Assembly: GCF_003732265.1 (NCBI RefSeq)
Contig: NZ_MOBK01000003.1
Location: forward strand, 1 to 64,000
Length of the DNA stretch: 64,000 nucleotides
Direction: 5' to 3'
Source: Pseudomonas brassicacearum
Lineage (GTDB): Bacteria; Pseudomonadota; Gammaproteobacteria; Pseudomonadales; Pseudomonadaceae
Under the pieces are notes generated by a model. It searched no databases, was not told the DNA's origin, and was given only the letters and a program-made list of their open reading frames with translations. Each line of letters opens with the position of its first letter. The stretch's first letter is position 1. The position numbers were made by a program, and so were the translations under genes. This document shows, in pieces, positions 11,065 through 19,534 of this stretch.

Positions 11065-11160
11065 TTCGCGAGCAAGCCCGCTCCCACATTTGATCGTGGG
11101 CGTAAACAGAATTTGTGAACGGCACAAATCCAATGTGGGAGCGGGCTTGCTCGCGAAGAG
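11065..11160. repeat. REP doublet, GGGAGCGGGCTTGCTCGCGA family
   Basis: Inverted pair TTCGCGAGCAAGCCCGCTCC ... complement, spacer about 45 bp, starting 6 bp after the purU stop. Confidence 0.88.
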
Positions 11161-11266
11161 GCCCTGACAGACAACACAAGACACACAGGCAATAACCCGA
11201 GCAATCAACGCGCCGCCGCTCCATGGCGACGCGACCGCTACATAAAAACAACAGCGAGGTGAAAGC

Positions 11267-12466
11267 ATGTCTGGCAATCGTGGTGTGGTGTATCTCGGCA
11301 ATGGCAAAGTCGAAATACAGAAAATCGACTATCCGAAAATGCAGGACCCGCGCGGCAGGAAGATCAACCACGCTGTCATCCTGCGTGTGGTTTCCACCAA
11401 CATCTGTGGTTCCGACCAGCACATGGTGCGCGGCCGTACCACTGCTCAGACCGGTCTGGTGCTCGGCCACGAGATCACCGGCGAAGTCATCGAGAAGGGC
11501 AGCGACGTCGAAAACCTGCAAATCGGCGATCTGGTGTCCGTACCGTTCAACGTTGCTTGCGGGCGCTGCCGTTCCTGCAAAGAGATGCACACCGGTGTCT
11601 GCCTCAGCGTCAACCCGGCGCGTCCCGGCGGTGCTTACGGTTACGTCGACATGGGCGACTGGACCGGCGGCCAGGCCGAATACGCGATGGTGCCGTACGC
11701 TGACTTCAACCTGCTGAAACTGCCGGATCGCGATCGTGCGATGGAAAAAATCCGCGACCTGACCTGCCTCTCCGACATCCTGCCCACCGGTTACCACGGC
11801 GCAGTGACGGCTGGCGTTGGCCCAGGCAGCACCGTGTACATCGCGGGTGCCGGTCCGGTCGGTCTGGCGGCAGCCGCTTCTGCTCGCCTGCTGGGCGCGG
11901 CGGTGGTGATCATCGGTGACGTAAACACCGTTCGCCTGGCACACGCCAAGGCGCAAGGCTTCGAAATCGCCGACCTGTCCCTGGACACGCCGCTGCACGA
12001 ACAAATCGCTGCACTGCTGGGCGAACCGGAAGTGGATTGCGCCGTCGACGCCGTAGGCTTCGAAGCGCGCGGTCACGGCCATGACGGCGTGAAACACGAG
12101 GCTCCGGCCACCGTGCTCAACTCGCTGATGGGCGTGGTTCGTGTCGCCGGTAAAATCGGTATCCCTGGCCTTTACGTGACTGAAGACCCGGGCGCGGTGG
12201 ATGCCGCCGCGAAAATGGGCAGCCTGAGCATCCGCTTTGGTCTGGGCTGGGCCAAATCCCACAGCTTCCACACCGGCCAGACGCCAGTGATGAAGTACAA
12301 CCGCCAGTTGATGCAGGCGATCATGTGGGACCGCATTCACATTGCCGACATCGTGGGTGTGGAAGTCATCAGCCTGGATGACGCGCCACGTGGTTACGGC
12401 GAGTTTGATGCGGGCGTGCCGAAGAAGTTTGTGATCGATCCGCACAAACTGTTCAGCGCGGCGTAA
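11267..12466 (+). CDS. fdhA: Glutathione-independent formaldehyde dehydrogenase
   Basis: Zinc- and NAD-dependent enzyme that oxidises formaldehyde to formate; in this cluster it would deal with formaldehyde released when sarcosine is demethylated without THF. 399 residues. Catalytic-zinc ligands Cys47 (NICGSDQH) and His68 (LGHE), structural-zinc cysteines 98, 101, 104 and 112, and the Rossmann motif AGAGPVGLAAA (about 185-195) are visible. GAGGTGAAAGC precedes ATG 11267. It ends with an intrinsic terminator, closing the one-carbon block. Confidence 0.96.
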   Translation: MSGNRGVVYLGNGKVEIQKIDYPKMQDPRGRKINHAVILRVVSTNICGSDQHMVRGRTTAQTGLVLGHEITGEVIEKGSDVENLQIGDLVSVPFNVACGRCRSCKEMHTGVCLSVNPARPGGAYGYVDMGDWTGGQAEYAMVPYADFNLLKLPDRDRAMEKIRDLTCLSDILPTGYHGAVTAGVGPGSTVYIAGAGPVGLAAAASARLLGAAVVIIGDVNTVRLAHAKAQGFEIADLSLDTPLHEQIAALLGEPEVDCAVDAVGFEARGHGHDGVKHEAPATVLNSLMGVVRVAGKIGIPGLYVTEDPGAVDAAAKMGSLSIRFGLGWAKSHSFHTGQTPVMKYNRQLMQAIMWDRIHIADIVGVEVISLDDAPRGYGEFDAGVPKKFVIDPHKLFSAA

Positions 12467-12485
12467 GCCTTCACGCAAAACAAAA

Positions 12486-12514
12486 CGGCGACCTTCGGGT
12501 CGCCATTTTTTTTT
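12486..12514 (+). terminator. Intrinsic terminator after fdhA
   Basis: Stem GGCGACC/GGTCGCC with a TTCG tetraloop (12487-12504), followed by a run of nine T. Located 20 bp after the fdhA stop. Confidence 0.92.
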
Positions 12515-12532
12515 GGACCTCACACACAACCC

Positions 12533-12680
12533 TGTGGCGAGGGGGCTTGCCCCCGTTGGGCAGCGAAGCGGCCCCAAATTTTGCCAACGCGATCTGACAG
12601 ATACACCGCATTTGCAGATCTTGCGACTGCTTCGCAGCCGAACGGGACGGTGCGGCGATCCGACAAGCCCCCTCGCCACA
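12533..12680. repeat. REP doublet, GGCGAGGGGGCTTG family
   Basis: Inverted pair with about 110 bp of spacer, between the fdhA terminator and the 3' end of the convergent anti-sigma gene. Confidence 0.85.
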
Positions 12681-12697
12681 AAAGCTCATCAGTGCTT

Positions 12698-13372
12698 TCA
12701 GAGGGCGGCGAGCGCGCCTTGATACAGGACCGGCCCGGTGGGTTGTCCGGTTGGCGAGCCACCTTTTGGCTCAAGACTCACCGCCAGCGCAATCGGTTTG
12801 CCGATCAACGCTTTCTGCGCATCGCTCAACTCCACGCGGCCCTTGCCGTCAGCCGGAATCACACCGAGGGAAATCGGTTTGCCACCCGCCGGAATCGCCC
12901 ACAGCTCCAGACTGCGCCCTGGATCGACCGCTGCAAGCGTCAGCGGCTCGACCTTCAGATAATTCTCATGCGCTTCAACCTTGAGCGCAGGTTGTGCGTC
13001 GGCCGTCAGCAACGTGGCGCTGTATCGCGCACTATCGCGGTTATAAATCACACCCAGCGTCACGGCGATTACCAGCGAACACATCGCCGCGGTAATCCGC
13101 AACCAGTTCCAGAACGGACGCTTCTCAGGTACATGCAGCACTTGCGGTTCGATGCGTGCGGTAATCCCGTGCCATACGCGCTCCGGCACCGGTTGCTCTG
13201 GCGAGGCTTCGGTCAGGCTGGCGAGGCTTTCCTGCCACTGCGCCAGTTCTGCACGCAACGCGGCGTCTTCCCGCAACAACTGCTCAAAACGTCGACGCAC
13301 GGCAGCGGGCATCAAACCGATGGCGTAGTCGGCGGCGAGGGCGCGGCGCAGGGACTGGGTTTGGTAGTTCAT
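12698..13372 (-). CDS. RskA-like anti-sigma factor
   Basis: 224-residue membrane anti-sigma factor of the anti-sigma-K (RskA/COG5343) kind. The N-terminal cytoplasmic part has the LAADYAIGLMPAAVRRRFEQLL helix that resembles the sigma-binding region; there is no zinc-ligand HxxxCxxC. One membrane segment lies at about 90-110 (WLRITAAMCSLVIAV), followed by a periplasmic domain with LELWAIPAGGKPISLGV, a typical RskA C-terminal motif. Its ATG overlaps the end of the sigma gene in an ATGA, as expected for a co-translated sigma/anti-sigma pair. Last gene of a three-gene operon with the FAS1 protein. Confidence 0.88.
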   Translation of the reverse strand: MNYQTQSLRRALAADYAIGLMPAAVRRRFEQLLREDAALRAELAQWQESLASLTEASPEQPVPERVWHGITARIEPQVLHVPEKRPFWNWLRITAAMCSLVIAVTLGVIYNRDSARYSATLLTADAQPALKVEAHENYLKVEPLTLAAVDPGRSLELWAIPAGGKPISLGVIPADGKGRVELSDAQKALIGKPIALAVSLEPKGGSPTGQPTGPVLYQGALAAL

Positions 13373-14013
13373 GATTCAAGGCACCTGCGCAGGCGTTCCA
13401 TGCCCCTGCGGATCCAGGATTTCACCGAGCCCAGTGGCGCGGCCAGATGCTCGGCCAGTTCAGAGCAGGACAAGCCCTGAAAATACGCGACAGTGATCGA
13501 TTGACGCTGCATGCCTTCAAGGCTTTCCAGGCAGCGGTTCAAGGCGTTGGCCTCGCGGGCGCTGGTCAATTGTTCGTGAGCCGAGGGGCTTTCATCTACC
13601 AGTGCCTGTTCTTCGAGATCAGTCAGTGGCCGGTCGCGGTGTTTACGTAACTGGTCGATGGCCTGGTTTCGCGTGATGTTGATCATCCATGTCAGCGGTG
13701 CCGACAGGTGAGCCTCATACCGCGAGGCGTTGTTCCAGATGCGCACAAAGCTTTCCTGCAGCACTTCTTCGGCCAGGTCCGGGCGCCCCATGAAGCGCAG
13801 GGCCACGCCATGCAGGCGTGGGCCGACGCTGCGGTAAAGCGTCTCGAAAGCGCGGCGGTCGCCCAGTGAGCATTGGGCCAACAGCTGCCTGAGCTGATCG
13901 GTGTCGGCAATGGAAATAGCGGTTCTCCAGACAGGCGGGGGAGCGAAGGAGGGCTGCGTGCGGTGCGGGTTGCAGGCAGAGGTTAGTTCACGGCGCGCAG
14001 CAGTTCCACTCAC
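13369..14013 (-). CDS. ECF sigma factor, SigK-like
   Basis: Extracytoplasmic-function sigma factor with region 2 (about LAEEVLQESFVRIWNNASRY to TWMINITRNQAIDQLRKHRD) and region 4 (SITVAYFQGLSCSELAEHL followed by GSVKSWIRRGMERLRRCL). The start is uncertain. The conserved part begins only at about 13920 (SIADTDQLRQLL); no ATG is in frame. I placed the start at GTG 14013, which has GAGG 10 nt upstream; a TTG at 14073 overlaps the FAS1 stop, and an ATT at about 13928 with TGGAGA 6 nt upstream is also possible. Cotranscribed with the FAS1 gene upstream and the anti-sigma downstream. Confidence 0.88.
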   Translation of the reverse strand: MSGTAARRELTSACNPHRTQPSFAPPPVWRTAISIADTDQLRQLLAQCSLGDRRAFETLYRSVGPRLHGVALRFMGRPDLAEEVLQESFVRIWNNASRYEAHLSAPLTWMINITRNQAIDQLRKHRDRPLTDLEEQALVDESPSAHEQLTSAREANALNRCLESLEGMQRQSITVAYFQGLSCSELAEHLAAPLGSVKSWIRRGMERLRRCLES

Positions 14014-14069
14014 GGTCGGATACCTCGGAAGAGTCCGCCGGCCCCGATGCGCAGGGCCAGCGGCACGGC

Positions 14070-14663
14070 TCAACTTTTCGGCATCAGCACTTTGTCGATG
14101 ACCTGAATCACGCCGTTGGACTGGTACACGTCGTAAGTGGTGATGTCGGCGACGTCACCTTTTTCATCCTTGATGGTGATGTTGTGCGGGCCATTCATCA
14201 TCGCCCACAGCTTGCCGCCGGCGACGGTGGTGAGCTCGGTCTTGCCACCACCGGCCTTGATCTTCTCGGCCAGGGTCATCATGTCGAGTTTGCCGGCGAC
14301 TACGTGGTAGGTCAGGAGTTTACTCAGCGCCGCCTTGTTCTCGGGTTTGAGCAACGTATCGACCGTCCCGGCGGGCAGGGCGGTGAAGGCCGAGTTGACG
14401 GGAGCGAATACGGTGAACGGACCTTTGCCTTTGAGGGTGTCGACCAGGCCGGCGGCTTTTACGGCGGCGACGAGGGTGGTGTGGTCGGAGGAGTTCACCG
14501 CGTTCTCGACGATATTTTTGCTGGGCAACATGCTTTGCCCGCCGACCATGACCGTGTCGTGGCTCATGTCCGCCGCCTGGACGGTGTTCAGGATGAAACC
14601 GCCGCCAAGGGCCAGGGTCAGCAGGCTGGCAATCAACGGTGTTTTGATCGAAGTGCGTTTCAT
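14070..14663 (-). CDS. Secreted fasciclin (FAS1) domain protein
   Basis: 197 residues: a cleavable signal peptide (MKRTSIKTPLIASLLTLALG, cleaving near VQA/AD at about 29-30) and one FAS1 domain with both hallmark boxes, GPFTVFAPVNSAFTALPAG and LTYHVVAGKLD, ending NGVIQVIDKVLMP. FAS1 domains mediate adhesion or matrix interactions; the ligand here is unknown. ATG 14663 has AAGGA 7 nt upstream; the longer open frame above it is not coding. First gene of the operon with the ECF sigma and anti-sigma, behind a SigK-like promoter. Confidence 0.92.
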   Translation of the reverse strand: MKRTSIKTPLIASLLTLALGGGFILNTVQAADMSHDTVMVGGQSMLPSKNIVENAVNSSDHTTLVAAVKAAGLVDTLKGKGPFTVFAPVNSAFTALPAGTVDTLLKPENKAALSKLLTYHVVAGKLDMMTLAEKIKAGGGKTELTTVAGGKLWAMMNGPHNITIKDEKGDVADITTYDVYQSNGVIQVIDKVLMPKS

Positions 14664-14714
14664 GGTGATGTCCTTGTGGGGGAGAATCGGCCAGGAATGT
14701 CTGTCCGTGCTTGA

Positions 14715-14742
14715 TATACGCGGCACGCAGCAGACTGGATGC
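14715..14742 (-). promoter_or_regulatory. Putative ECF (SigK-type) promoter of the FAS1-sigma-anti-sigma operon
   Basis: Read on the minus strand: -35 GCATCC (14742-14737), 16-nt spacer, -10 CGTATA (14720-14715), about 50 nt before the FAS1 start. The mycobacterial SigK consensus as I recall it is CCATCC-N16/17-CGAATA, so five of six positions match in each box. This suggests the sigma factor transcribes its own operon. Confidence 0.55.
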
Positions 14743-14877
14743 AGCACGGTAGAATTCTCTTTGACTGTCCACCAAGGCCCCGCCAGGACTGGGAACAATC
14801 CTCGGGGATACCAGTCCAACGGACAGTTTTTCGCCGCCCATTGAGGTGCGGTGTTCATGGCACAAGAGGATGTCTGG

Positions 14878-15426
14878 ATGAAGATTTCACGCGGTTTTGC
14901 ACTGGCTTCGCTGATGAGTCTGGCGGCCAGCCCGGTCTTTGCCCAGTTCAGCCTGAACGATGCGGCCAATGCCATCTCCGGCATGAAGGGCGAAAACGCC
15001 GCCGAAGCGGCCGCGCCAACCCCGCAGACGGCCGATCTGCTGGGTGCGCTGACGCAATTGAACGTGACACCAGAACAAGCCGTTGGCGGCGCCGGGGCGA
15101 TGCTCGGGTTGGCCAAGAATCAATTGAGTTCGACCGATTACTCAGAGTTGGCCAAAAGCGTACCGGGAATCGACATCTTGTCGGGCGGTGGTGAGCTGGG
15201 TGCCCTCGCAGGCTTGCTCGGTTCGTCCGGCAAGGCCGCCGGTCTGGATAACGCCTTGGGTAACGTGAAGAACACTAATGACTTGAACGACGCTTTCAGC
15301 GCATTGGGGATGGACGGCGGAATGATTGGCCAGTTCGCCCCGGTACTCTTGCAATATTTCGGTCAGCAAGGCGTTGGCGGTTCGTTGCTGAACAGCCTTG
15401 GCAGCATCTGGGGCGCCGGCAGTTGA
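14878..15426 (+). CDS. DUF2780 family secreted protein
   Basis: 182 residues with a signal peptide (MKISRGFALASLMSLAASPVFA, cleaving after residue 22) and a glycine/alanine-rich mature part of the DUF2780 type (TADLLGALTQLNVTPEQAVGGAGAMLGLAKNQ is the family core). Function unknown. The start is ATG 14878, with AGAGGA 8 nt upstream; the frame is open 9 codons further. It diverges from the FAS1 operon and converges with the acyltransferase, leaving one base between the two stops. Confidence 0.85.
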   Translation: MKISRGFALASLMSLAASPVFAQFSLNDAANAISGMKGENAAEAAAPTPQTADLLGALTQLNVTPEQAVGGAGAMLGLAKNQLSSTDYSELAKSVPGIDILSGGGELGALAGLLGSSGKAAGLDNALGNVKNTNDLNDAFSALGMDGGMIGQFAPVLLQYFGQQGVGGSLLNSLGSIWGAGS

Positions 15427-15427
15427 T

Positions 15428-16315
15428 TCAACGGCGTTCGGCGCGCAATGCGTCGATGCGCTGGTCCTTTTCGATCCAGAGCTGGTTGACCCAGTTCTGG
15501 ATCGTTTCGCGAAACACCGGATCGTTTTCGTAATCGCCTTGCCACAGCGCCGGGTCTAGTTCGCGGGTCTTGATGTCGATGATGACCCTCGGCACGTTAC
15601 CGCTGATCAAATCCCAGAACCCCGGAATCGCCTGCTGCGGATACACCACCGTCACATCGAGCACGGCGTCCAGCTGTTCGCCCATCGCCGCCAGCACAAA
15701 CGCCACGCCGCCGGCCTTGGGCCGAAGCAGGTGAGTGAAGGGTGATTGCTGCTGGGTGCTTTTCGCGGCGGTGTAGCGTGTGCCTTCCAGGTAGTTGACC
15801 ACCGTCACCGGCTGGCGCTTGAACAACTCGCACGCCGCTTTGGTGATCTCCAGATCCTTGCCGGCCAGCTCCGGATGTTTGGCCAGGTAGGCCTTGGTGT
15901 AGCGCTTCATGAACGGATAATCCAGCGCCCACCATGCCAGACCGAGGAACGGCACCCAGATCAGCTCTTTCTTGAGGAAGAACTTGAAGAACGGTGTGCG
16001 CCGGTTCAGGGTCTGGATCAATGCCGGGATATCGACCCAGGATTGATGGTTGCTGATCACCAGATAGGACGTGTCGACCCGCAGGCCTTCGCCGCCGCGG
16101 ATGTCCCAGCGGGTCGGGATGCATAGACGGAAGATCAGCTTGTCGATCTCGGCCCAGGTCTCGGCGATCCACATCACTGCCCATGAGGCGTAGTCGCGAT
16201 AGCGACCGGGCAGGACCAGTTTGAGCAGGGCAAACACCATCAGCGGCCCGATCAGGACCAGGGTGTTGAGCAACAGCAGGAGGGTGACGAAACAGCCGGT
16301 GAGCAGGCGGCGCAT
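15428..16315 (-). CDS. PlsC-type 1-acylglycerol-3-phosphate acyltransferase (YihG-like)
   Basis: 295-residue inner-membrane acyltransferase. An N-terminal membrane anchor (about 5-35) is followed by the NHQSWVD catalytic HX4D box (about 89-95), the GLAWWALDYPFMKRY segment and NYLEGTRYT, which is the acceptor-binding EGTR motif. These features match the PlsC/YihG-type lysophosphatidate acyltransferases rather than the short PlsC. It would acylate lysophospholipid precursors during phospholipid synthesis. No operon partner on its strand. Confidence 0.88.
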   Translation of the reverse strand: MRRLLTGCFVTLLLLLNTLVLIGPLMVFALLKLVLPGRYRDYASWAVMWIAETWAEIDKLIFRLCIPTRWDIRGGEGLRVDTSYLVISNHQSWVDIPALIQTLNRRTPFFKFFLKKELIWVPFLGLAWWALDYPFMKRYTKAYLAKHPELAGKDLEITKAACELFKRQPVTVVNYLEGTRYTAAKSTQQQSPFTHLLRPKAGGVAFVLAAMGEQLDAVLDVTVVYPQQAIPGFWDLISGNVPRVIIDIKTRELDPALWQGDYENDPVFRETIQNWVNQLWIEKDQRIDALRAERR

Positions 16316-16434
16316 AAGTAACTCTTGGGATCATTTGGGCGCGTCATGATAAGCAGCTTCGGGCGGGAGGCCAAATCGGGGGTGACGAATGTTTCACCTT
16401 TGGGGCGTTAACCTAGCCGCCTGCTGATATCTAC

Positions 16435-16567
16435 TGTGGCGAGGGGGCTTGCCCCCGTTGGGCGGCGAAGCGGCCCCAAAAGGATGTGTCGCGATCTATC
16501 AGGTAGATTGAATGAACCGGTTTACGACTGCTTTGCCGTCGGACGGGGGCAAGCCCCCTCGCCACAG
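16435..16567. repeat. REP doublet, GGCGAGGGGGCTTG family
   Basis: Inverted pair lying in the 336-bp gene-free stretch (16316-16651) between the acyltransferase start and the divergent retropepsin-like gene. The rest of that stretch holds no other structure that I can identify apart from presumed promoters. Confidence 0.85.
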
Positions 16568-16651
16568 GTATCTATGACAGTCCAACTATCTTTGTTGTTT
16601 GCGGTCTAGAGTTCGGCCACTGCGCCCCAATTCCCAAAGGATGCCCATTAC

Positions 16652-17158
16652 GTGAAATCGATCCTCGCACTGCTTTCCCTGGTGGCCCTGCCAGTCCTGG
16701 CCGCCGAGCCGACCCTGTACGGGCGTTACGAATACATCGCGCTGCCGGAAATCGGCGGCGAAGTGCTCAAGGCCAAGATGGACACCGGCGCCCTGACCGC
16801 GTCGCTGTCGGCCAAGGACATCGAAACCTTCACCCGCGACGGCGAAGACTGGGTACGTTTCCGCCTTGCCACCAAGGACGCCAGCAACAAGGTCTACGAA
16901 CACAAGGTCGCGCGGATCAGCAAGATCAAGACCCGCTCCGAAGAAGAGGACGATGACAAGGAAGCGGTCGAGCCCACCAAGCGTCCGGTGGTCGATCTGG
17001 AACTGTGCCTGGGCAACGTCAAGCGCACCGTCGAGGTCAACCTGACCGACCGCAGCAGCTTCAACTACCCTTTGTTGATCGGCGCCAAGGCCTTGCGTGA
17101 ATTCGGCGCGGCGGTGAACCCGGCACGCCGTTTTACTGCCGACAAACCCGACTGCTGA
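16652..17158 (+). CDS. Retropepsin-like aspartic endopeptidase family protein (COG4067)
   Basis: 168 residues, with a signal peptide (MKSILALLSLVALPVLA, mature from about AEP) and a single domain of the family once called ATP-dependent zinc protease, fused to RimK in other proteins. The MDTGALTASL motif (about 43-52) is the aspartic-protease-like DTGA; LLIGAKALREFGAAVNP near the C-terminus is the family's conserved end. An acidic insert (SEEEDDDKE) sits mid-domain. GTG start at 16652, with AAAGG 11 nt upstream. Probably periplasmic; substrate unknown. Confidence 0.82.
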   Translation: MKSILALLSLVALPVLAAEPTLYGRYEYIALPEIGGEVLKAKMDTGALTASLSAKDIETFTRDGEDWVRFRLATKDASNKVYEHKVARISKIKTRSEEEDDDKEAVEPTKRPVVDLELCLGNVKRTVEVNLTDRSSFNYPLLIGAKALREFGAAVNPARRFTADKPDC

Positions 17159-17232
17159 ATTCAAGTGGTCTCATTGACGTGACGTGAGCCTTGGGGCACC
17201 GTTCGCCCACTTCATAACCGGGCCAGGACGCC

Positions 17233-17913
17233 ATGCCTCATATCTTGATTGTCGAAGACGAAGCGGCGATTGCCGACACCCTGGTTTTCGCGTTGCAGGG
17301 TGAAGGCTTCACCACGACCTGGCTGAGCCTGGGCGCGGCAGCGCTGGATCATCAGCGCGCCACGCCGGCCGATTTGATCATTCTCGACATTGGCTTGCCG
17401 GACATCAGCGGCTTCGAGACCTGTAAGCAATTGCGCCGTTTCAGCGAAGTGCCGGTGATCTTCCTCAGTGCCCGCGATGCCGAAATCGATCGTGTGGTGG
17501 GACTGGAAATCGGTGCCGACGATTACGTGGTCAAGCCGTTCAGTCCGCGGGAAGTGGCCGCTCGGGTCCGGGCCATTCTCAAACGCATGGCACCAAGGAC
17601 CGTGGCTGAATCCGCATCGGCGTTGTTTCGGATCGACAACGAACGAGTGCAAATCAGCTATCGCGGTCAATCGCTGAGCCTGACCCGTCACGAATTCCGC
17701 CTGCTGCAATGCCTGCTGGAACAACCCGAGCGGGTGTTCAGCCGCGAGCAATTGCTTGATGCGCTGGGCATCGCCGCCGATGCCGGTTACGAGCGCAGCA
17801 TCGACAGCCACATCAAGAGTGTGCGCGCCAAATTGCGTCTGGTGCGGGCGGATGCCGAGCCGATCCAGACCCATCGCGGCCTCGGCTACAGCTACAGCCC
17901 GGGGCACAGCTGA
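17233..17913 (+). CDS. creB: Response regulator CreB
   Basis: 226-residue OmpR-type regulator: receiver domain with phosphoacceptor Asp52 (LIILDIGLPD) and the KPFSPRE end, then a winged-helix DNA-binding domain (about 130-225; LTRHEFRLLQCLLEQPERVFSREQLLDAL). First gene of creBCD, which in pseudomonads affects AmpC induction and metabolism. The stop shares one base with the creC start (TGATG). I see no TTCACN6TTCAC CreB tag in front of creB or creD. Confidence 0.93.
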   Translation: MPHILIVEDEAAIADTLVFALQGEGFTTTWLSLGAAALDHQRATPADLIILDIGLPDISGFETCKQLRRFSEVPVIFLSARDAEIDRVVGLEIGADDYVVKPFSPREVAARVRAILKRMAPRTVAESASALFRIDNERVQISYRGQSLSLTRHEFRLLQCLLEQPERVFSREQLLDALGIAADAGYERSIDSHIKSVRAKLRLVRADAEPIQTHRGLGYSYSPGHS

Positions 17914-19331
17914 TGCCGCTGGGGATCCGGATTTTCTTGGTCTATGTGTTGTTCATCGGTCTGACCGGTTACTTCGTGCTCAACACCGTGATGGAAGAAA
18001 TCCGCCCCGGTGTGCGCCAGTCCACCGAAGAAACCCTGGTCGACACGGCCAACCTGATGGCCGAAATCCTGCGCGACGACTTCAAGGCCGGCACCCTCAA
18101 CCAGAATCGCTGGCCCGAGTTGCTCAAGGCTTACGGCGAGCGGCAACCGAAGGCGAGCATCTGGGGCTTGCCGAAGAATCAGGTCAATCACCGCATCTAC
18201 GTCACCGACGCCAAAGGCATCGTGGTGCTGGACTCCAGCGGCGCGGCGGTGGGGCAGGATTACTCGCGCTGGAACGACGTCTACCTGACCCTGCGCGGCG
18301 AATACGGTGCGCGCTCCACGCGCAGCGATCCAAACGATGCCAACTCTTCGGTGATGCACGTCGGCGCGCCGATCCGCGACAACGGCCAGATCATCGGCGT
18401 GGTCACCGTGGCCAAGCCCAACAGCTCGTTGCAGCCTTACGTCGATCGCACCGAACGACGATTGCTGGCCTATGGCGCCGGGCTGATCGGCCTCGGTCTG
18501 TTGTTCGGTGCGCTGTTGTCGTGGTGGTTGAGCGCGGCGCTGCGACGGTTGACCGCTTATGCGCAAGCGGTGAGTGACGGGCGACGGGTCGAGGTGCCGC
18601 ATTACCGTGGCGGCGAACTGGAGCAACTGGCGACAGCGGTGGAGCAGATGCGCACGCAGCTCGAAGGCAAGGCTTACGTCGAGCGTTATGTGCACACGCT
18701 GACCCATGAGTTGAAGAGCCCGTTGGCGGCGATTCGCGGGGCGGCGGAGTTGCTGCAGGGCGAGATGCCGTTGGCGCAGCAGCAGCGGTTCGTCAGCAAT
18801 ATCGACAGCGAAAGCGTGCGCATGCAGCAGTTGATCGAGCGGCTGCTGAACCTGGCGCAGGTGGAACAACGCCAAGGTCTGGAGGAGCGGGTGGCGGTGC
18901 CGTTGGCCGGGTTGGTGGATGAATTGTTGAAGGCTCAGGCTGCGCGGATCGAGGGCAAGCAATTGCGCGTTGAGCAACGGATTTCAGCGGACCTGACGCT
19001 AACCGGTGAGCCGTTTCTGTTGCGTCAGGCACTGGGGAATTTGTTGGAGAATGCGCTGGATTTCACCCCGGTTCAGGGTGTGCTGCGTTTCAGCGCCGAG
19101 CGTATTGGGGAGCAGATTGAGTTCAGGCTGTTTAACCAGGCGGAGGCGATTCCTGACTATGCGTTGCCGCGTCTCAGCGAGCGGTTTTACTCGCTCCCGC
19201 GTCCCGATAGCGGGCGGAAAAGTACCGGGTTGGGGCTTAATTTTGTCGAAGAAGTGGTCGAGTTGCATGGCGGGACATTCAGCATTGGCAATTTTGAGGG
19301 CGGTGTTGAAGTGAGATTGCGCCTGGCTTAG
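17913..19331 (+). CDS. creC: Sensor histidine kinase CreC
   Basis: 472 residues. N-terminal membrane segment (about 8-28), a long periplasmic sensing domain, a second membrane segment (about 188-208), HAMP, a dimerisation domain with phosphoacceptor His268 (THELKSPLAAIRG), and a HATPase domain (LGNLLENALDFTP as N box, STGLGLNFVEEV as G2 box). Partner of CreB with one-base overlap. Confidence 0.94.
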   Translation: MPLGIRIFLVYVLFIGLTGYFVLNTVMEEIRPGVRQSTEETLVDTANLMAEILRDDFKAGTLNQNRWPELLKAYGERQPKASIWGLPKNQVNHRIYVTDAKGIVVLDSSGAAVGQDYSRWNDVYLTLRGEYGARSTRSDPNDANSSVMHVGAPIRDNGQIIGVVTVAKPNSSLQPYVDRTERRLLAYGAGLIGLGLLFGALLSWWLSAALRRLTAYAQAVSDGRRVEVPHYRGGELEQLATAVEQMRTQLEGKAYVERYVHTLTHELKSPLAAIRGAAELLQGEMPLAQQQRFVSNIDSESVRMQQLIERLLNLAQVEQRQGLEERVAVPLAGLVDELLKAQAARIEGKQLRVEQRISADLTLTGEPFLLRQALGNLLENALDFTPVQGVLRFSAERIGEQIEFRLFNQAEAIPDYALPRLSERFYSLPRPDSGRKSTGLGLNFVEEVVELHGGTFSIGNFEGGVEVRLRLA

Positions 19332-19346
19332 GGCCTAGTCGCGGCA

Positions 19347-19440
19347 TTCGCGAGCAAGCCCGCTCCCACATTTGATCAGCGCCGCCTGCAAATTTTGAAT
19401 TCACTGGAGATCTAATGTGGGAGCGGGCTTGCTCGCGAAG
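19347..19440. repeat. REP doublet, GGGAGCGGGCTTGCTCGCGA family
   Basis: Inverted pair 15 bp after the creC stop, separating creBC from creD within the presumed operon. Confidence 0.88.
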
Positions 19441-19534
19441 GTGCCGGTCCAGTCTCCACACAATCTCCATAATCCCCCCATAAATCCCCCACACAGCGCT
19501 TCCAGACTCTCCCCATCCAAACAGGGAGAGTCCC

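Noticed and set aside
6649-11307. 1552-codon open frame on the minus strand across soxA, soxG and purU
   Set aside because: It lies opposite confirmed genes, crosses two REP elements and has no family-like segments. High-GC codon bias leaves antisense frames open.
14664-15116. Long N-terminal extension of the FAS1 gene
   Set aside because: It would be antisense to the DUF2780 gene and would bury the clear signal peptide starting at 14663.
16641-16655. Four-codon ORF (ATG to TGA) overlapping the GTG start of the retropepsin-like gene
   Set aside because: The AAAGG element ends directly at its ATG, leaving no spacing, so it serves the GTG instead.
17159-19534. CreB-binding tags (TTCACN6TTCAC) near creB or creD
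   Set aside because: I looked for paired TTCAC direct repeats upstream of both genes and found only a lone TTCAC near 19400.
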